Part shown: positions 1 to 11,934 of the stretch, piece by piece | Numbering within the stretch: the stretch's first letter is position 1 | Layout of the letters: every line of letters begins with the position of its first letter | DNA from: Melitaea cinxia | Taxonomy: Eukaryota; Arthropoda; Insecta; Lepidoptera; Nymphalidae | Reading direction: 5' to 3' | Assembly: GCF_905220565.1 (NCBI RefSeq) | Contig: NC_059421.1 | Coordinates: 7,273,501-7,337,500 of the forward strand | Length of the DNA stretch: 64,000 nucleotides | Translations under genes and position numbers: made by a program | Notes under the pieces: generated by a model | What the model was told of the DNA's origin: nothing | The model's input: only the letters and a program-made list of their open reading frames with translations | Databases searched by the model: none

Positions 1-400
1 ACTTGGTTGTTAAACATAACTTTCGTTTTGTCCAAGTTCATACCAAGACAGATTCATCAGGAGGACTCGTTTAGGCCGCCCAGAATTTGGCCTAACTCAT
101 CCAACGTTTCCGCAAAGATGACGATATTGTTGATAAAATGAAGGTTCGAGATGTTTTCGCCGTTGACGCCTCGTCCTCCCCAATCCAACGTCTTGAAGGC
201 ATTCTCTAGCGCAGTGGTAAACAGTTTTGGCGACATTACATCACCCTATCTTAGTAGTTATCCCGTGACGAAGGAAAATAGTTCTCGTTCGCTAGTTCTG
301 GATATGGACGGTTATCTCCGCCGCGTCGTTCAAACATCTCAGTGCCTTGATATATCGCCAGTCGATATGACATCTCTGCAGAAAATCCACTGTGATAAAA
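1..400 (-). pseudogene. RTE-clade LINE reverse transcriptase remnant
   Basis: The minus strand translates to a reverse-transcriptase core typical of insect RTE elements: a stretch reading LRCLNDAAEITV, then GDVMSPKLF, then ALENAFKTLDWGGRG and a NLDKTKVMFN-like segment at the left edge. The element is dead. There is a frameshift just before GDVMSP, in-frame stops occur, and the catalytic FADD box reads FINN, so both metal-binding aspartates are gone. The fragment runs off the left edge of the window. The RTE assignment rests on recalled family consensus, not on a search. Confidence 0.8.
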
Positions 401-887
401 AAATTCATGATGACATGCGCATGTTATCAAAGAAATATTGAAACATGTACCACAATTTGAATTCCGAATACCGAGTCAGTACCATATTAATTCTACGAGT
501 TTTATTAATATTTTAGTCAAGAAAAGCATCTCATCCCAACTTTCAACGAATTGTATATAACACCTGTAAATAAAAAATACAACGCGTTTAAACATGAATA
601 TAGCTCGGTAACTTACTTTTTAATTAAAACTTATTTTATTGAAAATATGCATGGAAATCATCACGAAGCGAAACTGACCTGATTTGCAATTTTAATATCC
701 GGGAAAAACTTTCTTCACGTTTGTTTTACGTCCATAGAACAAGCAAAATGTATGTAAACCTCCTTTAATTTAGGAGAATATAGAGTCGATAAAAGCAAAA
801 GGCATTTAAATTAAACCTCATACACTACACACCATTTAAAAGTTATGTTATTTGGTATTACACTAGGGTGGCAAAAAATAGTACGAA
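401..887. other. No recognised feature, AT-rich
   Basis: I see only AT-rich sequence with no coding pattern or repeat shared elsewhere in the window. Confidence 0.5.
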
Positions 888-1107
888 GGTCATAAATAAA
901 CGCTTCACATTCAACGACTGCAAGTACGATTTTCTTTTTACGTCGGGTTCGGAAACACATACACAATCACAACCACCCACACCACGACAGTTATTATCTA
1001 TGATGCCAATACAGATGTTTGTCGTGAGCTGGGATTGAATCCATGACTGCAAGCGTCAGACACTGCAACAGTCAGTACTGTGACCGCTGTCATAACGAGT
1101 CGTAAAA
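888..1107 (-). mobile_element. tRNA-derived SINE (SINE-2 family)
   Basis: Read on the minus strand, the head has an A-box-like TTATGACAGCGGTCAC and a B-box-like GGATTCAATCC. A body shared with copies at about 38575-38765 and 53845-54060, and a truncated copy at 24540-24630, follows. It ends in an A/T-rich tail. Two internal promoter boxes at tRNA spacing and several copies support a tRNA-derived SINE. The copy is diverged. Confidence 0.65.
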
Positions 1108-1454
1108 AATTACACCTTGACTTATAAATCCAAAAAAATAAAAGTCAAAAGTAAATATTAGGCTGTCTGCTAACAACGCCCGAAAACAGAATAGCATATG
1201 GTGATGAGATTATGAGTATTATCCATCTCTTAAGAGATATTTACCAATAACTTCAGTCGAGTTCGATTCGAACAAGGTTTGCGAAAAAATTCCACCCGTT
1301 TCCAAACCCAAAATATATATTTTTTTTTATATTTTCATGAGCATTTACAGTGAGAGATAAGATAGGCAGATGTGTGTGTAAAAATACACATCTTGACGTA
1401 TACAAAATAAACAAATAACATTCACATTAAAAACGTTCTTGGAGCTTACACCTT
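1108..1454. other. No gene; T-run and AT-rich spacer
   Basis: Contains a run of T at about 1320-1330 but no coding pattern or recognisable element. Confidence 0.5.
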
Positions 1455-1740
1455 AAGAATCTCTATTCTATAAGGCCTTCGGTATGAAAAAAATACGACG
1501 AGTAAAATCTACTGAACGAATAGCCTCATTATGTTTCTCGTAACGCCATCTATCGGAAAGCTAAACTACAAAGAAAACGTCGTCGGTCGATAATAGATGG
1601 CGTTATTTGATTCATTTACATTTGATATGGTATTAATCTTTTTCTTAGACTAGTAAGCCTTTTAGTCGATCTGAAGGAGTAAACTCCAGTCGTGCGTCGG
1701 AGCTGACACACATCCTTTTTTTGCTTTTAATCGTATACTA
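1455..1740 (+). repeat. Dispersed repeat, copy 1 of 2 (pair with 52185-52385)
   Basis: Shares CGCCATCTATCGGAAA, the phrase ACTAGTAAGCCTTTT and GTCGTGCGTC.GAGCTGACAC with the copy near 52.2 kb, in the same orientation. Inside it the CGCCATCTATCG phrase is partly mirrored by CGATAATAGATGGCG, giving a loose inverted pair. No coding capacity is seen. Class unknown. Confidence 0.6.
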
Positions 1741-2089
1741 AAAAAAATAATCGACATTTTTCTGTTTATCACTACATCGTGTCCCATGTCATTTCTAAAA
1801 CAATATAATCTATGTTCCGCAGCAGTTATTGCGAGCTTTTCTCATACTTTGCATATTATAATAAACTTTACTTTAGCGAACTAAACAAGCGTTTCTTAAC
1901 TTTTAATTAAAGAAGATAAACATTCTGTAGAGGAAACATTTTTAGGGTTTCATACCGAACCCTATTATTGCCGTCCATTGAGTAAAATTACTTTAAATCA
2001 ACAAATGTTCATTAATTATTTTTTTTTTAATAATAACTAGCTGAACTCCATGCTGTCATATTTTTTAAGTATACTCCTTAGAAACAATA
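1741..2089. other. No recognised feature
   Basis: AT-rich spacer without a coding pattern. Confidence 0.45.
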
Positions 2090-2160
2090 TAAGGGGACAA
2101 CCCTTAATTACGTGAGCTATTTTTCGATCAGTTTAGACCCTTCCCCTAGGTTAGATTTAG
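2090..2160 (+). repeat. Short dispersed element with TTAATTACGTGAGCTA core
   Basis: The phrase GGGGACA..C.TTAATTACGTGAGCTAT.TTTCGATCAGTTTAGAC also occurs at about 52909-52960 in the same orientation. Such a motif is widespread at MITE ends in invertebrates, but only this one end is visible here. Confidence 0.45.
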
Positions 2161-2864
2161 TGAGATTTGCCTGGAATCACAACTATTAAACATTTCTTCT
2201 CCAACCAAAATGACATTGACGAAGTCATTTGTTCCTAACTGATACAGCTAACAGCCATAAAACGAAGAATCGAATTCAATACATTTTACATACAACATTT
2301 TATAAACATTGTACATCTTTTTAGATATTCATATCAACTTTTAAAGGCCTTTTTAAGTAAATTGTATCCTGATTTCATTTTGATTGATATCAAGTAAAAC
2401 TAAATGCTATAACTTGTTCTACATACAAAGTCATGACATCAAATCAGACATGTTATTCGAGCGTTTGAAAAGCGACCTCAATACGTCTCGCGAGAACGTT
2501 AATGAGCTTTTGTGTTCTACGTTCACAAACTATACCAATATAAGGCTGGAGCGTAACTTAATATTAGTTACCTTTGAATGTAATCATCTTAAATAATGAT
2601 TTGTTAAGACGTCCGTATAAAAAAAAACAATACTTGTTAGAAATGATAATTAAAAATCAGCAAAGAAAATAGCAAAGAAAGAACTTTAATGAGGAGATGT
2701 TTATTGACTGCTACATGTAAAGATGCCTGATGATGGTCCAATAAAGGATCGAAACGTCGCATGAATTTGCAATTAGTGGTTTGATTGGCACCTTATGTCC
2801 ACTTTCCTGCGAACCGTCAAAGAAAATGATACAATATTTAATTATTTAACTGATTAATTGATAA
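2161..2864. other. No gene; possible retroelement scrap at 2725-2820
   Basis: Mostly AT-rich. At about 2725-2760 the phrase CCTGATGATGGTCCAATAAA followed by GGATCGAAACGTCGC resembles a sequence I associate with Penelope-like element termini. No protein remnant was found beside it, so this stays a hint only. Confidence 0.3.
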
Positions 2865-3075
2865 AACTTGTAACGTCCCACTGCTGTGCATGTGCCTTTT
2901 TTACGTATGGGAAAGGCAAGCAAATGACAAGGCTTTCAATCCACCACGCTGCTGTGCTACGAATAGGGTATATCCGCAAACCCGCAATGGAGCAGCGTGG
3001 TAGATTAAGCTCCGACCCTTCTCCTACACGAAGAAATGGGCCTATGCCCAGCTGTGGGTCCCTCCATCCCACTAC
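2865..3075 (+). repeat. Dispersed repeat family E
   Basis: Contains a degraded CCCACTGCTG..CAT-G-CCTTTTT start, then CCACGCTGCT..., ATATCCGCAAACCCGCAATGG, AGCGTGGTAGATTAAGCTCC and GACCCTTCTCCTAC. Relatives lie at 14766-14840, 37790-37860, 44395-44470, and inside the 175-bp array at 13.4-14.4 kb. The two overlapping ORFs on opposite strands here are by-products of the repeat. Confidence 0.6.
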
Positions 3076-5414
3076 TATTACATATATACAGACTGACATA
3101 CAGGCTATATATTTACAAGCTGAATCAATCAACAACCAAACAGGTTCATGCAAGACCGTAGTAGAGGTTTATGTGTTACCTCACAATTTATAGATTAAGG
3201 GTCGCAAATACTGCTTAGAAAATATTATAGATAAAACAGTTTTTCCCCATAAGGGTCATGGCAACTATCATTTTATATACATCTTTTATTCCACCGGATA
3301 ATAGGAAGAGCGACCCAATAATATGGTCGCAGGAGATATAACTACTTTAATCCCGAGACTGACCCCGTTGACTAGCTATATTAATATTATAAATCTAAAA
3401 ACGTTCTCTTGGATATGTTTAAGAAAAAAACCTTATTACATTTTTTGGGCAAAGTTCCCTTTATAAAGTACTAGATATGCCCTTGGTTTTACTTTTATTG
3501 ACATTTATGGCTACAGTTCCTGGTTGTATTGTGATCGTTTCTTATGGTGAATAACTAGTGAACTGTTAAAATTGATTCTACACTTTAGTGATTTAAATCA
3601 ATTCTAAAACAAATTAATTTAATTTCAATCATACCATTTTGATTTTATTTCATTCTGATTCTGAACTTTATCGATTGAAGCAAAATAATTTTCTATTTAC
3701 AATACTCGTATTATCATTTGTTAGCTATACCCGTGACTCGATTCGTAATTACACCTTTTTATTTTCTTCCGGTCACTCCCATACGTCAAATACTAAATTC
3801 CGGGTTAAGGGGCATCGCCCTAACTTGTACTTTCGGATTAAATCATGCCAACTTGTATTTAAATTTATTCAAATAGCTTTAGCGTGATTCGCGGCTGAGA
3901 TTTTTACTTATTGTATCAATTACAGTGTCCTCCACAAAAGTTTTAAAATATTGCGACTGTCGAAAATTGTATCTGTTTTTATTGTTAGTATTGATAACAA
4001 AAAATATCCTTCCAAGACACAGGGACTTGACTATAAACATTAGGCAATAAGAAAAACATATGACAAATCTTATGTAATACCTATGTAACATACGAGTATC
4101 AATTGACATCATCGCCTGCCTTCCCTCTATTTTACTATTGATTTTTTTAAAGTCAAATTCTATAAAGAAAAATCTTGCATTTATAGTCTATAAGACAATA
4201 TTTTTAATATTTGTAAACCTACTTAAATGACTCTTATTTAACTAAACACTGACAGTCAAGTAAATATACACAATTTTAACTGAATAGTTTCATCACTAAG
4301 AAGTTATAAAAGGAAGGTTTTATAATGTTTTTTTTTTTTTAAAAAAAAACAACTTTAAATCATTTCAATTTAAAAACTCATCAATTTTAAGGTTTCTCGA
4401 ACAAGAACAGTTGAACTTCTATTGTTTCAGTGCTAATTAAGACACTGTCCTCATGGCCTCATTGTAATGGGACGTAACGAAAGACACTTGTCCGCTCCAA
4501 AGTTCCATTATCATCGTTCGTTACCATTATAATAATATGTATACTATGTAACGTGTTATCAGAATATATATATAGTTATAAATATGTTCTCACTTAATTG
4601 ATAATAATGTCTTAATGATAATAAATAACTTTAAACCTAAACGGAGCCCATATTTTAATTTTGTTGACTGATGATACCAAAAATGTTTGAGAAGTTGTTG
4701 CAGAGGCGGTTAACGAAAATCATTTTTAGCCGTCTTAGAAAAAGGGTATTTTTATACCTCGCAACTTTTTACTGGGATTACCGAAGTTAATGATTTCTTT
4801 TTTTTTTTTTATCGAATGAGGTACTTGTTTTGTAGTCCTATTTGAATAATTTTCGAATTATACCTAATAACATTTATAATATTACTTACTTGTCGCTGCG
4901 TACACCGAAAAGTAATATTATAAATTCAATTCAATTTATTGAACACGTTTTTTTTTTATTTGTTATTTACACATTGAGTTATATGTAAAACGGAGATTAC
5001 ATATCATGTTTGTTGTTAGTAATTTTTATTTTTCCGATATTTCAACATTATTGCAAGCGTCATGATTACGGAAGCAGTGTCCGTGAGTTTTACATAAAAT
5101 TCGTAATCATATTACTATTTATATTTGAAACATTCGATTTAATATTATTTTGATGAGTTAATCTTAAAACTAATAACTCCGCCGACATTTCCAGTAATAA
5201 ATGAAGTGTAACTTGTTGAACAAAAACTTTCATACTTGAATAAAAACTCAGTTTACCTTGAACTAGCTGTCGAATTACTTTCCTGTAATGAAGTCTTACT
5301 CTTATATATTATATAAGTAATTTAAATAATTGTGGTAATATATTAGTAGATTATATATGTATATTAAAATGTTTTTAATTATCAAGATTTTTAAATTTTT
5401 CTCTGTATATATTA
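3076..5414. other. Long AT-rich stretch with nothing recognised
   Basis: No coding pattern, no tRNA boxes and no repeat shared elsewhere in the window. It has homopolymer runs (for example a T-run/A-run pair near 4330-4350) and short TA stretches. Confidence 0.5.
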
Positions 5415-5738
5415 CTAGCTGTGCCCGCAACTTCGTCCGCGTGGAATTCAACAAAAAAGTGATTGTTCAGTTCCCAGAGTTATAAAATAAATAAATTTCT
5501 AAAATAAAAGTAGCCTAAGTTACTCCTTACTACATCAGCTATCTGCCAGTGAAAGTCCCGTAAAAAACTGTCCAGCCGTTTTAGAGATTATCTGGAAAAG
5601 CAGACAGACCGAGAGACAAAAATTGTAAAAAATGTTATTTTGGTGTATGTACCGTGTATACATCCATGTGCAATTAGTAAAAAGCGGTTATTTTAATATT
5701 ACAAACAGACACTCCAATTTTATTTATTTGTATAGGTA
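5415..5738 (-). mobile_element. Non-autonomous Helitron
   Basis: On the minus strand the 3' end reads CGCGGACGAAGTTGCGGGCA then CAGCTAG followed by T, a short hairpin plus CTAG|T as expected of Helitrons. The other end reads CTATACAAATAAATAAAATT, a known style of 5' terminus, and the interior has a (GTCT)-rich stretch. There is no coding sequence. The 5' boundary is approximate. Confidence 0.6.
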
Positions 5739-6018
5739 TATACTAATCATCCACTAGCTTTTAAATTCAAAATTCAATAAAAAAGTTCGTGTAATATTTG
5801 AGCAAAATGTTTTATCCGAACACGTGCCCCGAAAGGGTGAATATTTTTAATATACTTAAATCCCAAAAGTAATTTTATATGTATTTAAAATTTTGTAAAA
5901 AAATTATATTGTATCAAAAATTTATTCATTAAATTAAAGCCTATATTTTTTATTTGCTTAGGTTTATTTTATTTTACAGATATAACATTTTTTAGCTTAT
6001 ATACCTATAAAGACTAGT

Positions 6019-6112
6019 GGTCGCCTTGTGGTCGAAATTCGACCATAATTCAACCACAGACTAACAATAAATAAAAAAGTATACATCCGTGTGTGTGTGT
6101 GTGTGTGTGTGT
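6019..6112 (+). repeat. Family F palindrome plus (GT)n microsatellite
   Basis: GTGGTCGCCTTGTGGTCG-AAATTCGACCATAATT contains the near-palindrome TGGTCGAAATTCGACCA. An inverted copy lies at about 43915-43950. A (GT)12-13 microsatellite follows at about 6088-6112. Confidence 0.6.
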
Positions 6113-6460
6113 CAAAACATGGTAGTGTGTGTAGTGTTTTTTTATTGATTTAATATATTTTTTATGCATAATAAAAAAAAAATTGCATTCTGCGCTCCTT
6201 CTCATAGGCGTACAAAGTTTCTGCTTCACGTATTAATATATCTATAAAGATATAAACATAAACTTAAATCTCTTCAGATCTTTTAAATAATATTGCCATT
6301 TTCCTACAATTTAAATATGTTTATTAATTTTAAAAACATTTCTTTTAGTAAACTGTTAAAAGTATTGACATAGAATTTTCAATTATCACAAGTAATACTG
6401 ATTGAAAATTCTGATTAGTTCATTCTTACCGACACAAAAAAATCTAGTAGGAAATTTTTT

Positions 6461-6495
6461 AAATATGCCATAAATTTTTAATTTATGGCATATTT
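6461..6495. other. Perfect 16-bp inverted repeat
   Basis: The arms AAATATGCCATAAATT (6461-6476) and AATTTATGGCATATTT (6480-6495) are perfectly complementary around a 3-nt loop. No gene is adjacent, so no regulatory role is assigned. Confidence 0.75.
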
Positions 6496-6499
6496 TTTA

Positions 6500-7295
6500 T
6501 GGCTTTTTAAAGTTTTTCAAAATGTGTTCCTGGATCCAAGTATATAAAATCAAATAAACTTACCGTATTTATAGCCAAAAGATCGAACACCACTTAGAAA
6601 TTATGACTAGACATTCATACAATCGTCAAAATTAACACTCGCGACGTTTACACTACGAAAAAAAAAATCAAAAACTTATCCCAAAAGAAACACTAAATTA
6701 TAACAACATATAAAATTTCACAAAACAATCTGTTTAATAACACGTACGTAATAATCGCAAACGCTATACACGTCCTTTCGCATCGAACGCCGAAAACCTA
6801 CTGTATTTAGCGACTCCTCGACTGCCTGAAACTCCCCCCTCCCCTTCATACCTCTGACATCTCACTGGAAAAATTTCAGGAAAACGGAGAACCATTTTCG
6901 AACTTAAAACAACTGGATTAAGTATCATTATCGAATGTATAGATAGATAGATAATTCAAAGATTAATCATCGGATAGAAAATTGTTTGATCTACGTATCT
7001 GTTTATGGCTTATTCTAGTAAACCATGATCATATACACTCAAACGTTAAACGGTTATTACTGAAATTATCGTTAACTGAATATAATGCAATGATAAATGC
7101 TTTGAGTGGTATGCTCTTTAAATTTACCAGGTTTAGTATTTATTTATTTGTTTACAAGAATCAAACATAAGCAATGCACTGAACAATCAACAGATTAACG
7201 GTGCTTTTTGTACTAAGCCCTGAGGAATGCTATAATTAATAATTTCTGAGTGGTATCTTCCTATTTAACATATAATAATAATAATAAATAAATAT
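6500..7295. other. No recognised feature
   Basis: AT-rich spacer. The short ORF at about 6982-7170 has no recognisable product. Confidence 0.45.
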
Positions 7296-7527
7296 TTACA
7301 CAATACACACACGGTCGTCTGTTCCTAAAGTAAGCAACTTAATGCTTGTGTTATAGGTTACAGCCGACTGGTATATAGCTACATTTTTTTTTTGATAAAC
7401 ATACTTATAAATAATACATATATAAATATATAAATAAATATTTATATTACACCCAGACTCGGGGTGGGAATCGAACCCACAACCCTCGGAGCAGAAAGCA
7501 GGGTCACTACAAACTGCGCCAACGGGC
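7296..7527 (-). mobile_element. tRNA-derived SINE (SINE-1 family)
   Basis: On the minus strand the right end reads CTAGCCCGTTGGCGCAGTTT (A-box TGGCGCAGTTTG) and then GTGGGTTCGATTCCCACCCC (B-box GGTTCGATTCC), spaced as in a tRNA. An AT-rich body and a terminal segment containing TAAGTTGCTTACTTTAGGAA follow. Further copies in the window are at 15071, 27003, 32385, 46728 and 51418. Confidence 0.85.
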
Positions 7528-8017
7528 TAGTCATTTCGGTAATTAATATATATTAAAAATAAATAACTTATCCACATTTCAAATTATATGTAAAACGAGA
7601 TATTAACCTTGCGCTTGTAATGATGGGAAAATATTAATAAATCAAAATAACAGACAACAAACTATATAAATCGTATAATTATCTTATATACAGTTAGCAG
7701 CGTTTACAAAATACAATAAAGTTTTTATTCCAAATCACTATACATTATAACGAAATACATGATTGTCGACTGTAGAGATATGACTTACAATATTATTAAG
7801 GTTATAATTCGGCAATTCGGCAACGGAAGGTTGAGACTGACTCCTAACTAGATACCTGTATTTAGGATATCTTTATTAGGACCTACTGATGTAGAGCACA
7901 GTAGAAAATATGTTGACCTTGACTAAATAACAATTATCTCAAGTAGTCTCGTGTTGCTGTGGTGGGTAAGGTAGGCAGAGCATCTAGGGAGGGTAAGGCT
8001 AAGGTCGGTAATATTTG
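7528..8017. other. No gene
   Basis: AT-rich. From about 7945 it holds sequence loosely like family A that I could not delimit. Confidence 0.4.
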
Positions 8018-8297
8018 ACTGAGGTAGGGCAAAGCAGGAATTTCCTGCTCAAAATATGGAGCAGCCCGACTGGGGTAGTACCTCGACCTTACAGAAGATC
8101 ACAGCTAAATAATACTGTTTTCAAGCAGTATTGTGTTCCTGTTGGTGAGTAAGTTGACCAGAGCTCCTGGGGATTGGGTATTGGGTCGGCAACGCGCTTG
8201 CGATGCTTCTGGTGTTGCAGGCGTCTATAAGCTACGGTAATCTCTTACCATCAGGTAAGCCGTACGCTTGTCTGTCGACCTAGTGGTATAAAAAAAA
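8018..8297 (+). mobile_element. SINE-like dispersed repeat family A
   Basis: A roughly 280-bp unit runs from GAGGTAGGGCAAAGCAGGAA through ACTGTTTTCAAGCAGTATTG, GGGTCGGCAACGCGCTTGCG and GTGTTGCAGGCGTCTATAAG to a GACCTAGTGGTATAAAAAAA end. The same unit recurs at 15398-15676, 24631-25365 (split), 30390-30581 (minus), 38020-38160 (minus), 38925-39075 and 54165-54440. The A-rich end and the short target duplication at the 30.4-kb copy suggest a retroposon. Confidence 0.75.
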
Positions 8298-9550
8298 TAC
8301 GCTTGCCACGCTCCTAGTGTTGCAGACATCCTTAGGTACCGGCTTACCATAAGGCGAACCGTACCAACCGTAGCCGTCTGCCACCTTTGTATTATAAACA
8401 GGAAGTCTTTATCAGGGGAAATTATATGTACAAGTAATAAATCATTAAAGTTAACAAAGATTTATAAAAACCTTATTTGCATTTCTATAGAAAACTATGA
8501 TTATTAAGACTATCGCGGCTTCGCTTACCATAATGATAAGTCACTTGCTTGAACTCATCTATAAATGGGTGTATTAATTTCAGCCGCGCCAGACAATCGT
8601 AAACGGCTAATAATCACACAATTCGTTGAACGCTTATGTCAGAATTCTATCCGTAATAATCGGAACCGGAGGTTGGTTATTGTAATGTAAGTCACTAAAA
8701 TACAAATAATGTCAATTAACGGTAACTATGCCAATAGATTTATGGCTATGGCTCTAAGAAAACCATCGTATTTTATGTTTCATCTATCTTAATAAAAATT
8801 CAAAAATTACTTTTGATTGGGCTTAATCCACACTGTTCCAGTTCCGGTTGGCTTTATACTTATTTATTACTTTATTCAAATACACTTCGAGAGCACTATT
8901 GAATTGTCATTTTAAAAATTAAAATAATATTTCTTTTAATTTAATTAATTATGAAAAAGTTTAGCTATCACCGACTCGGCATCTAAATACTGCGGAGATG
9001 AATTAGCAAAAACTGCGCAGTTTCGCTTTTGATTACGATTATTATCACGATAATAGCGTTGTTATAAAATTAGTAAAATCTTGCATAAAATACAGCGTCA
9101 CTAAATCCACACATCTTTATCATTAATAAAAAACTTGAACCGAATAACATGCTTTATCTAGCTTTATTGTGTGACTAGGACTATTTGTTGCCTGCGACTT
9201 CGTTCGTATTAAAAATAACAAATTTTCTTACTGTGACTTCTTTTGAAGAGCTTTTAAATAAATAATCGTTTGTTACTTTATGTTTAGAGGTTAAATACCA
9301 TATTTCATTCATTTCAAATCAAAAATGATAGTGTCATGATCAGTGATCATTGGGGTACAGAAACGATTATTTTTCTCGTACAATATTTCCATTACAAATT
9401 ATAAATGTGCTTACACGCTCACGAAATGTGTCATGCGGGAAGATTCTACCAAAGTACCTCGTCTATTTAAACAGTCAAGTTTAAAAAAAGGGCTACGATT
9501 TTTTTTTTACGTGGAATGTAATCTATTACACATACAGAACCTCTAAGAAT
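8298..9550. other. No gene; partial second family-A-like tail then AT-rich spacer
   Basis: Bases 8298-8400 repeat a diverged piece of family A (GTGTTGCAGACATCC). The rest shows no feature. A Helitron-like scrap (TGCCTGCGACTTCGTTCGTA) sits near 9190. Confidence 0.45.
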
Positions 9551-9734
9551 ATATGTTATTTATTTATTTATTTATTTATTCATTCATTTATTTGTTTATT
9601 AAATTAGTAGCTAATTAGGTAGCTAATTAGCCATAAGTCCGCCCATTGTACTTCACTGTCTGTAACTATCTTTATGATTTGTTTGTAATATATTTGTGGT
9701 GTACAATAAAGTATAAAATAAAATAAAAATAAAT

Positions 9735-9765
<31 letters not shown>

Positions 9766-9772
9766 TTTTATA
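9551..9772 (+). mobile_element. LINE 3'-end fragment between (TTTA)n tracts
   Basis: The phrase ATAAGTCCGCCCATTGTACT...GGTGTACAATAAAGTATAAA matches the 3' terminus of the full-length LINE at 56.7 kb (GCGATAAGACCGCCTTTGTA...GTGTACAATAAAGAGTA on the minus strand). It is flanked by (TTTA)n at about 9551-9590 and 9728-9770. This is a 5'-truncated copy. Confidence 0.6.
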
Positions 9773-10348
9773 GGACAACTTACAAAACATACACTAATAT
9801 AGATTTTACAAAAATGTTTACAATTATTTGCTGAGTGTTGTTTTTTTTTTACAAGTTGTCACGGCGTAGTAAAAGGCAGTTTCATCGAAAAAGTACCTAA
9901 TTACTTTATCTATTTTAAATTTATATAAATGTACAAAACAAAAACCTGAAAATTCCCAATAACAAATTCTTATACATATTACAATTACAAAGAGATAGAA
10001 AGAAAAAAAATACAATTTATCCATAAATAATAATAACGCAACGTTAGCTATACATTCTTTAAAAGAGAGATTACATACAAAATATAATACAAATATATAC
10101 TCATACAAAAATATAGAACAAGATCGATATAGAAGAACATAGTGATGCATTTAATATCAAGATACAGGAGAAATAAAACTTGCAATAACTTTACTTTTAA
10201 ATTTTGGAAGGCTGTCTGAAAAGATGTCTATATCAATTTTGATGTTTTTTACTTACTACCTACTAGATGTACACGTATATTTATCCATTATTGAGTGCCA
10301 AAAAAAACTCTTCAGAATTATAAAATATATTTATGTATTTATTTATTT
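9773..10348. other. No recognised feature
   Basis: AT-rich. The 108-codon minus-strand ORF here is rich in F, Y and C and has no recognisable motif. I regard it as chance. Confidence 0.45.
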
Positions 10349-10420
10349 ATTTACACTTTTTCGCACACCAACACAAAAAGTAGCAAAAAATTTTGTGTTG
10401 GTGTGCAAAAAAGTGTAAAT
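10349..10420. other. Long hairpin: 30-bp arms, 12-nt loop
   Basis: The left arm 10349-10378 (starting ATTTACACTTTTTCGCAC) and right arm 10391-10420 (ending GTGTGCAAAAAAGTGTAAAT) are complementary at 29 of 30 positions around a 12-nt loop. It could be a tiny fold-back element or a miRNA-like precursor. No flanking target duplication is obvious. Confidence 0.75.
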
Positions 10421-10984
10421 ATTTTTTTATATAACAAAATTTATGTACAGTCAGTACAGTAAAATATTACTAACCTTGACTTACTAAATAATATCATGCA
10501 TTGTATTTCAAAAATTAATCAAATTGCTTTAATTTATGCTATGGTAACCCTATAACAAGATACGTCATCTTATCAAGGTTTAACTAAAACCACGAAAACA
10601 GCAAACATCACGACGCCGAAACCAAATATTTGCAAGAAAATCAAACACGCAGCGTTCGACGGATATCTTCAATAACCACTGATTCATTCGATCGTCAAAA
10701 TGTAAATGTTCCTATCTCGAGAAATGTCTTAACAGAATGACCCAAAAACATCTTAAGATAACGACTAAAATGTTATATTTTTTTCCACTTCTTTGATAAA
10801 CTCATAAAATCGTATTAGCTTTCAGAAATCGTCGAGCAACTGACTCATACATATTTATATCCAAGATTTTTGTACATATCTTCTTTGACACTTGTAATTG
10901 TGGATATAGAAAAACGAGTATACTTGTGCTTGGATTTGAATTCTTTAATAAATCGTATATTTGTAACATAACATTTTAACAACT
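10421..10984. other. No recognised feature
   Basis: AT-rich spacer without a coding pattern. Confidence 0.45.
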
Positions 10985-11500
10985 TTAAAAAAGAAGGAGA
11001 TTTTCAATTTGACTGTACTTTTTATGTGTGCTATCTTTTAACTTTTTACTGGCTGTACAGATTATGACGATTTTTTTTTTTTATATTAGAAAGCTGGTAA
11101 TTGTCTCATTTAAATTTGAGCGAGATCTGACATGTAGATTTTGAGTATACCGTGATTTATTGAGAATAATATTTGAGTTACTTATTAGTAGAGTTTGAGT
11201 TTGATAACGCTCTCATTTTTAACCGACTTCAAAAAAGGAGGAGGTCACTCAATTCGATCGTATATATATATTTTTTTATGTTTGTTCGGGATAACTTCGT
11301 CGTTGATGAACGGATTTTGATAACCCTTTTTTTTGTTGGAAAGGAGATGTCCCAAGTGTGGTACCATGATAAGGAAACTAGGATCTGATGATGGGATCCC
11401 AGAGAAATCAAGGGAAACCCTCGAAAATCCGCATAACTTTTTACTGGGTGTACCGATTTTTATGATTTTTAATTTAATCAAAAACCGATGTTTATCATGT
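10985..11500 (+). repeat. Dispersed repeat family C, two adjacent partial copies
   Basis: Copy 1 starts AAGGAGATTTTCAATTTGAC...CTTTTTATGTGTGCTATC. Copy 2 begins CCGACTTCAAAAAAGGAGGA at about 11222 and continues GATAACTTCGTCGTTGATGA, ATCTGATGATGGGATCC and TTTTTACTGGGTGTACCGAT. Family C recurs at 12480-12800 (minus), 16975-17430, 39786-40130 (minus), 47745-48020, 50525-50815 and 63335. The three short ORFs are by-products. Confidence 0.7.
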
Positions 11501-11534
11501 AATCACATTTAAATTTCATCGAGATCTCATTACA

Positions 11535-11866
11535 ACAATCATCATTACAGCTTATAAAGTCCACTGCTGGAATAGGCCTCCACAAGTTTACGCCAAAAAT
11601 AACGTAAACTCATGTGTTTTGCCCATAGTCACCACGCTAGGCAGGCGGGTTGGTAACCGCAGGGCTGGCTTTGTCGCACCGAAAACGCTGCTGCCCGTCT
11701 TCGGCCTGTGTATTTCAAAGCCAGCAGTTGGATGGTTATCCCGCCACCGGTCGGCTTTTTAAGTTCCAAGGTGGTAGCGGAACTGTGTTATCCCTTAGTC
11801 GCCTCTTACGACACCCACGGGAAGAGAGGAGGTGGCTATATTCTTTAGTACCGTAGCCACATAGTA
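11535..11866 (+). mobile_element. Retroposon-like repeat family D
   Basis: A unit of about 330 bp runs from ATTACAGCTTATAAAGTCCA through ACGCTAGGCAGGCGGGTTGG, TTCGGCCTGTGTATTTCAAA and GTCGCCTCTTACGACACCCA to GTACCGTAGCCACA. Other copies are at 36358-36684, where a 13-bp target duplication shows it moved as a unit, and 54670-54955, with a fragment at 30199-30245. The 68-codon ORF inside is not conserved between copies. Confidence 0.75.
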
Positions 11867-11934
11867 CTTTTGAAGTAATCTTTGATAATGCGTTACTTGG
11901 CTATTTTTCGTCTACCTACGTTGTATTATTATTA

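Noticed and set aside
2854..3193. ORFs of 99 and 111 codons on opposite strands
   Set aside because: They coincide with a family E repeat, and neither resembles a known protein.
7440..7527. tRNA gene on the minus strand
   Set aside because: A and B boxes are present but the body is a SINE and recurs many times. No full cloverleaf.
9824..10150. 108-codon minus ORF near the hairpin
   Set aside because: F/Y/C-rich translation of AT-rich DNA with no motif or supporting signals.
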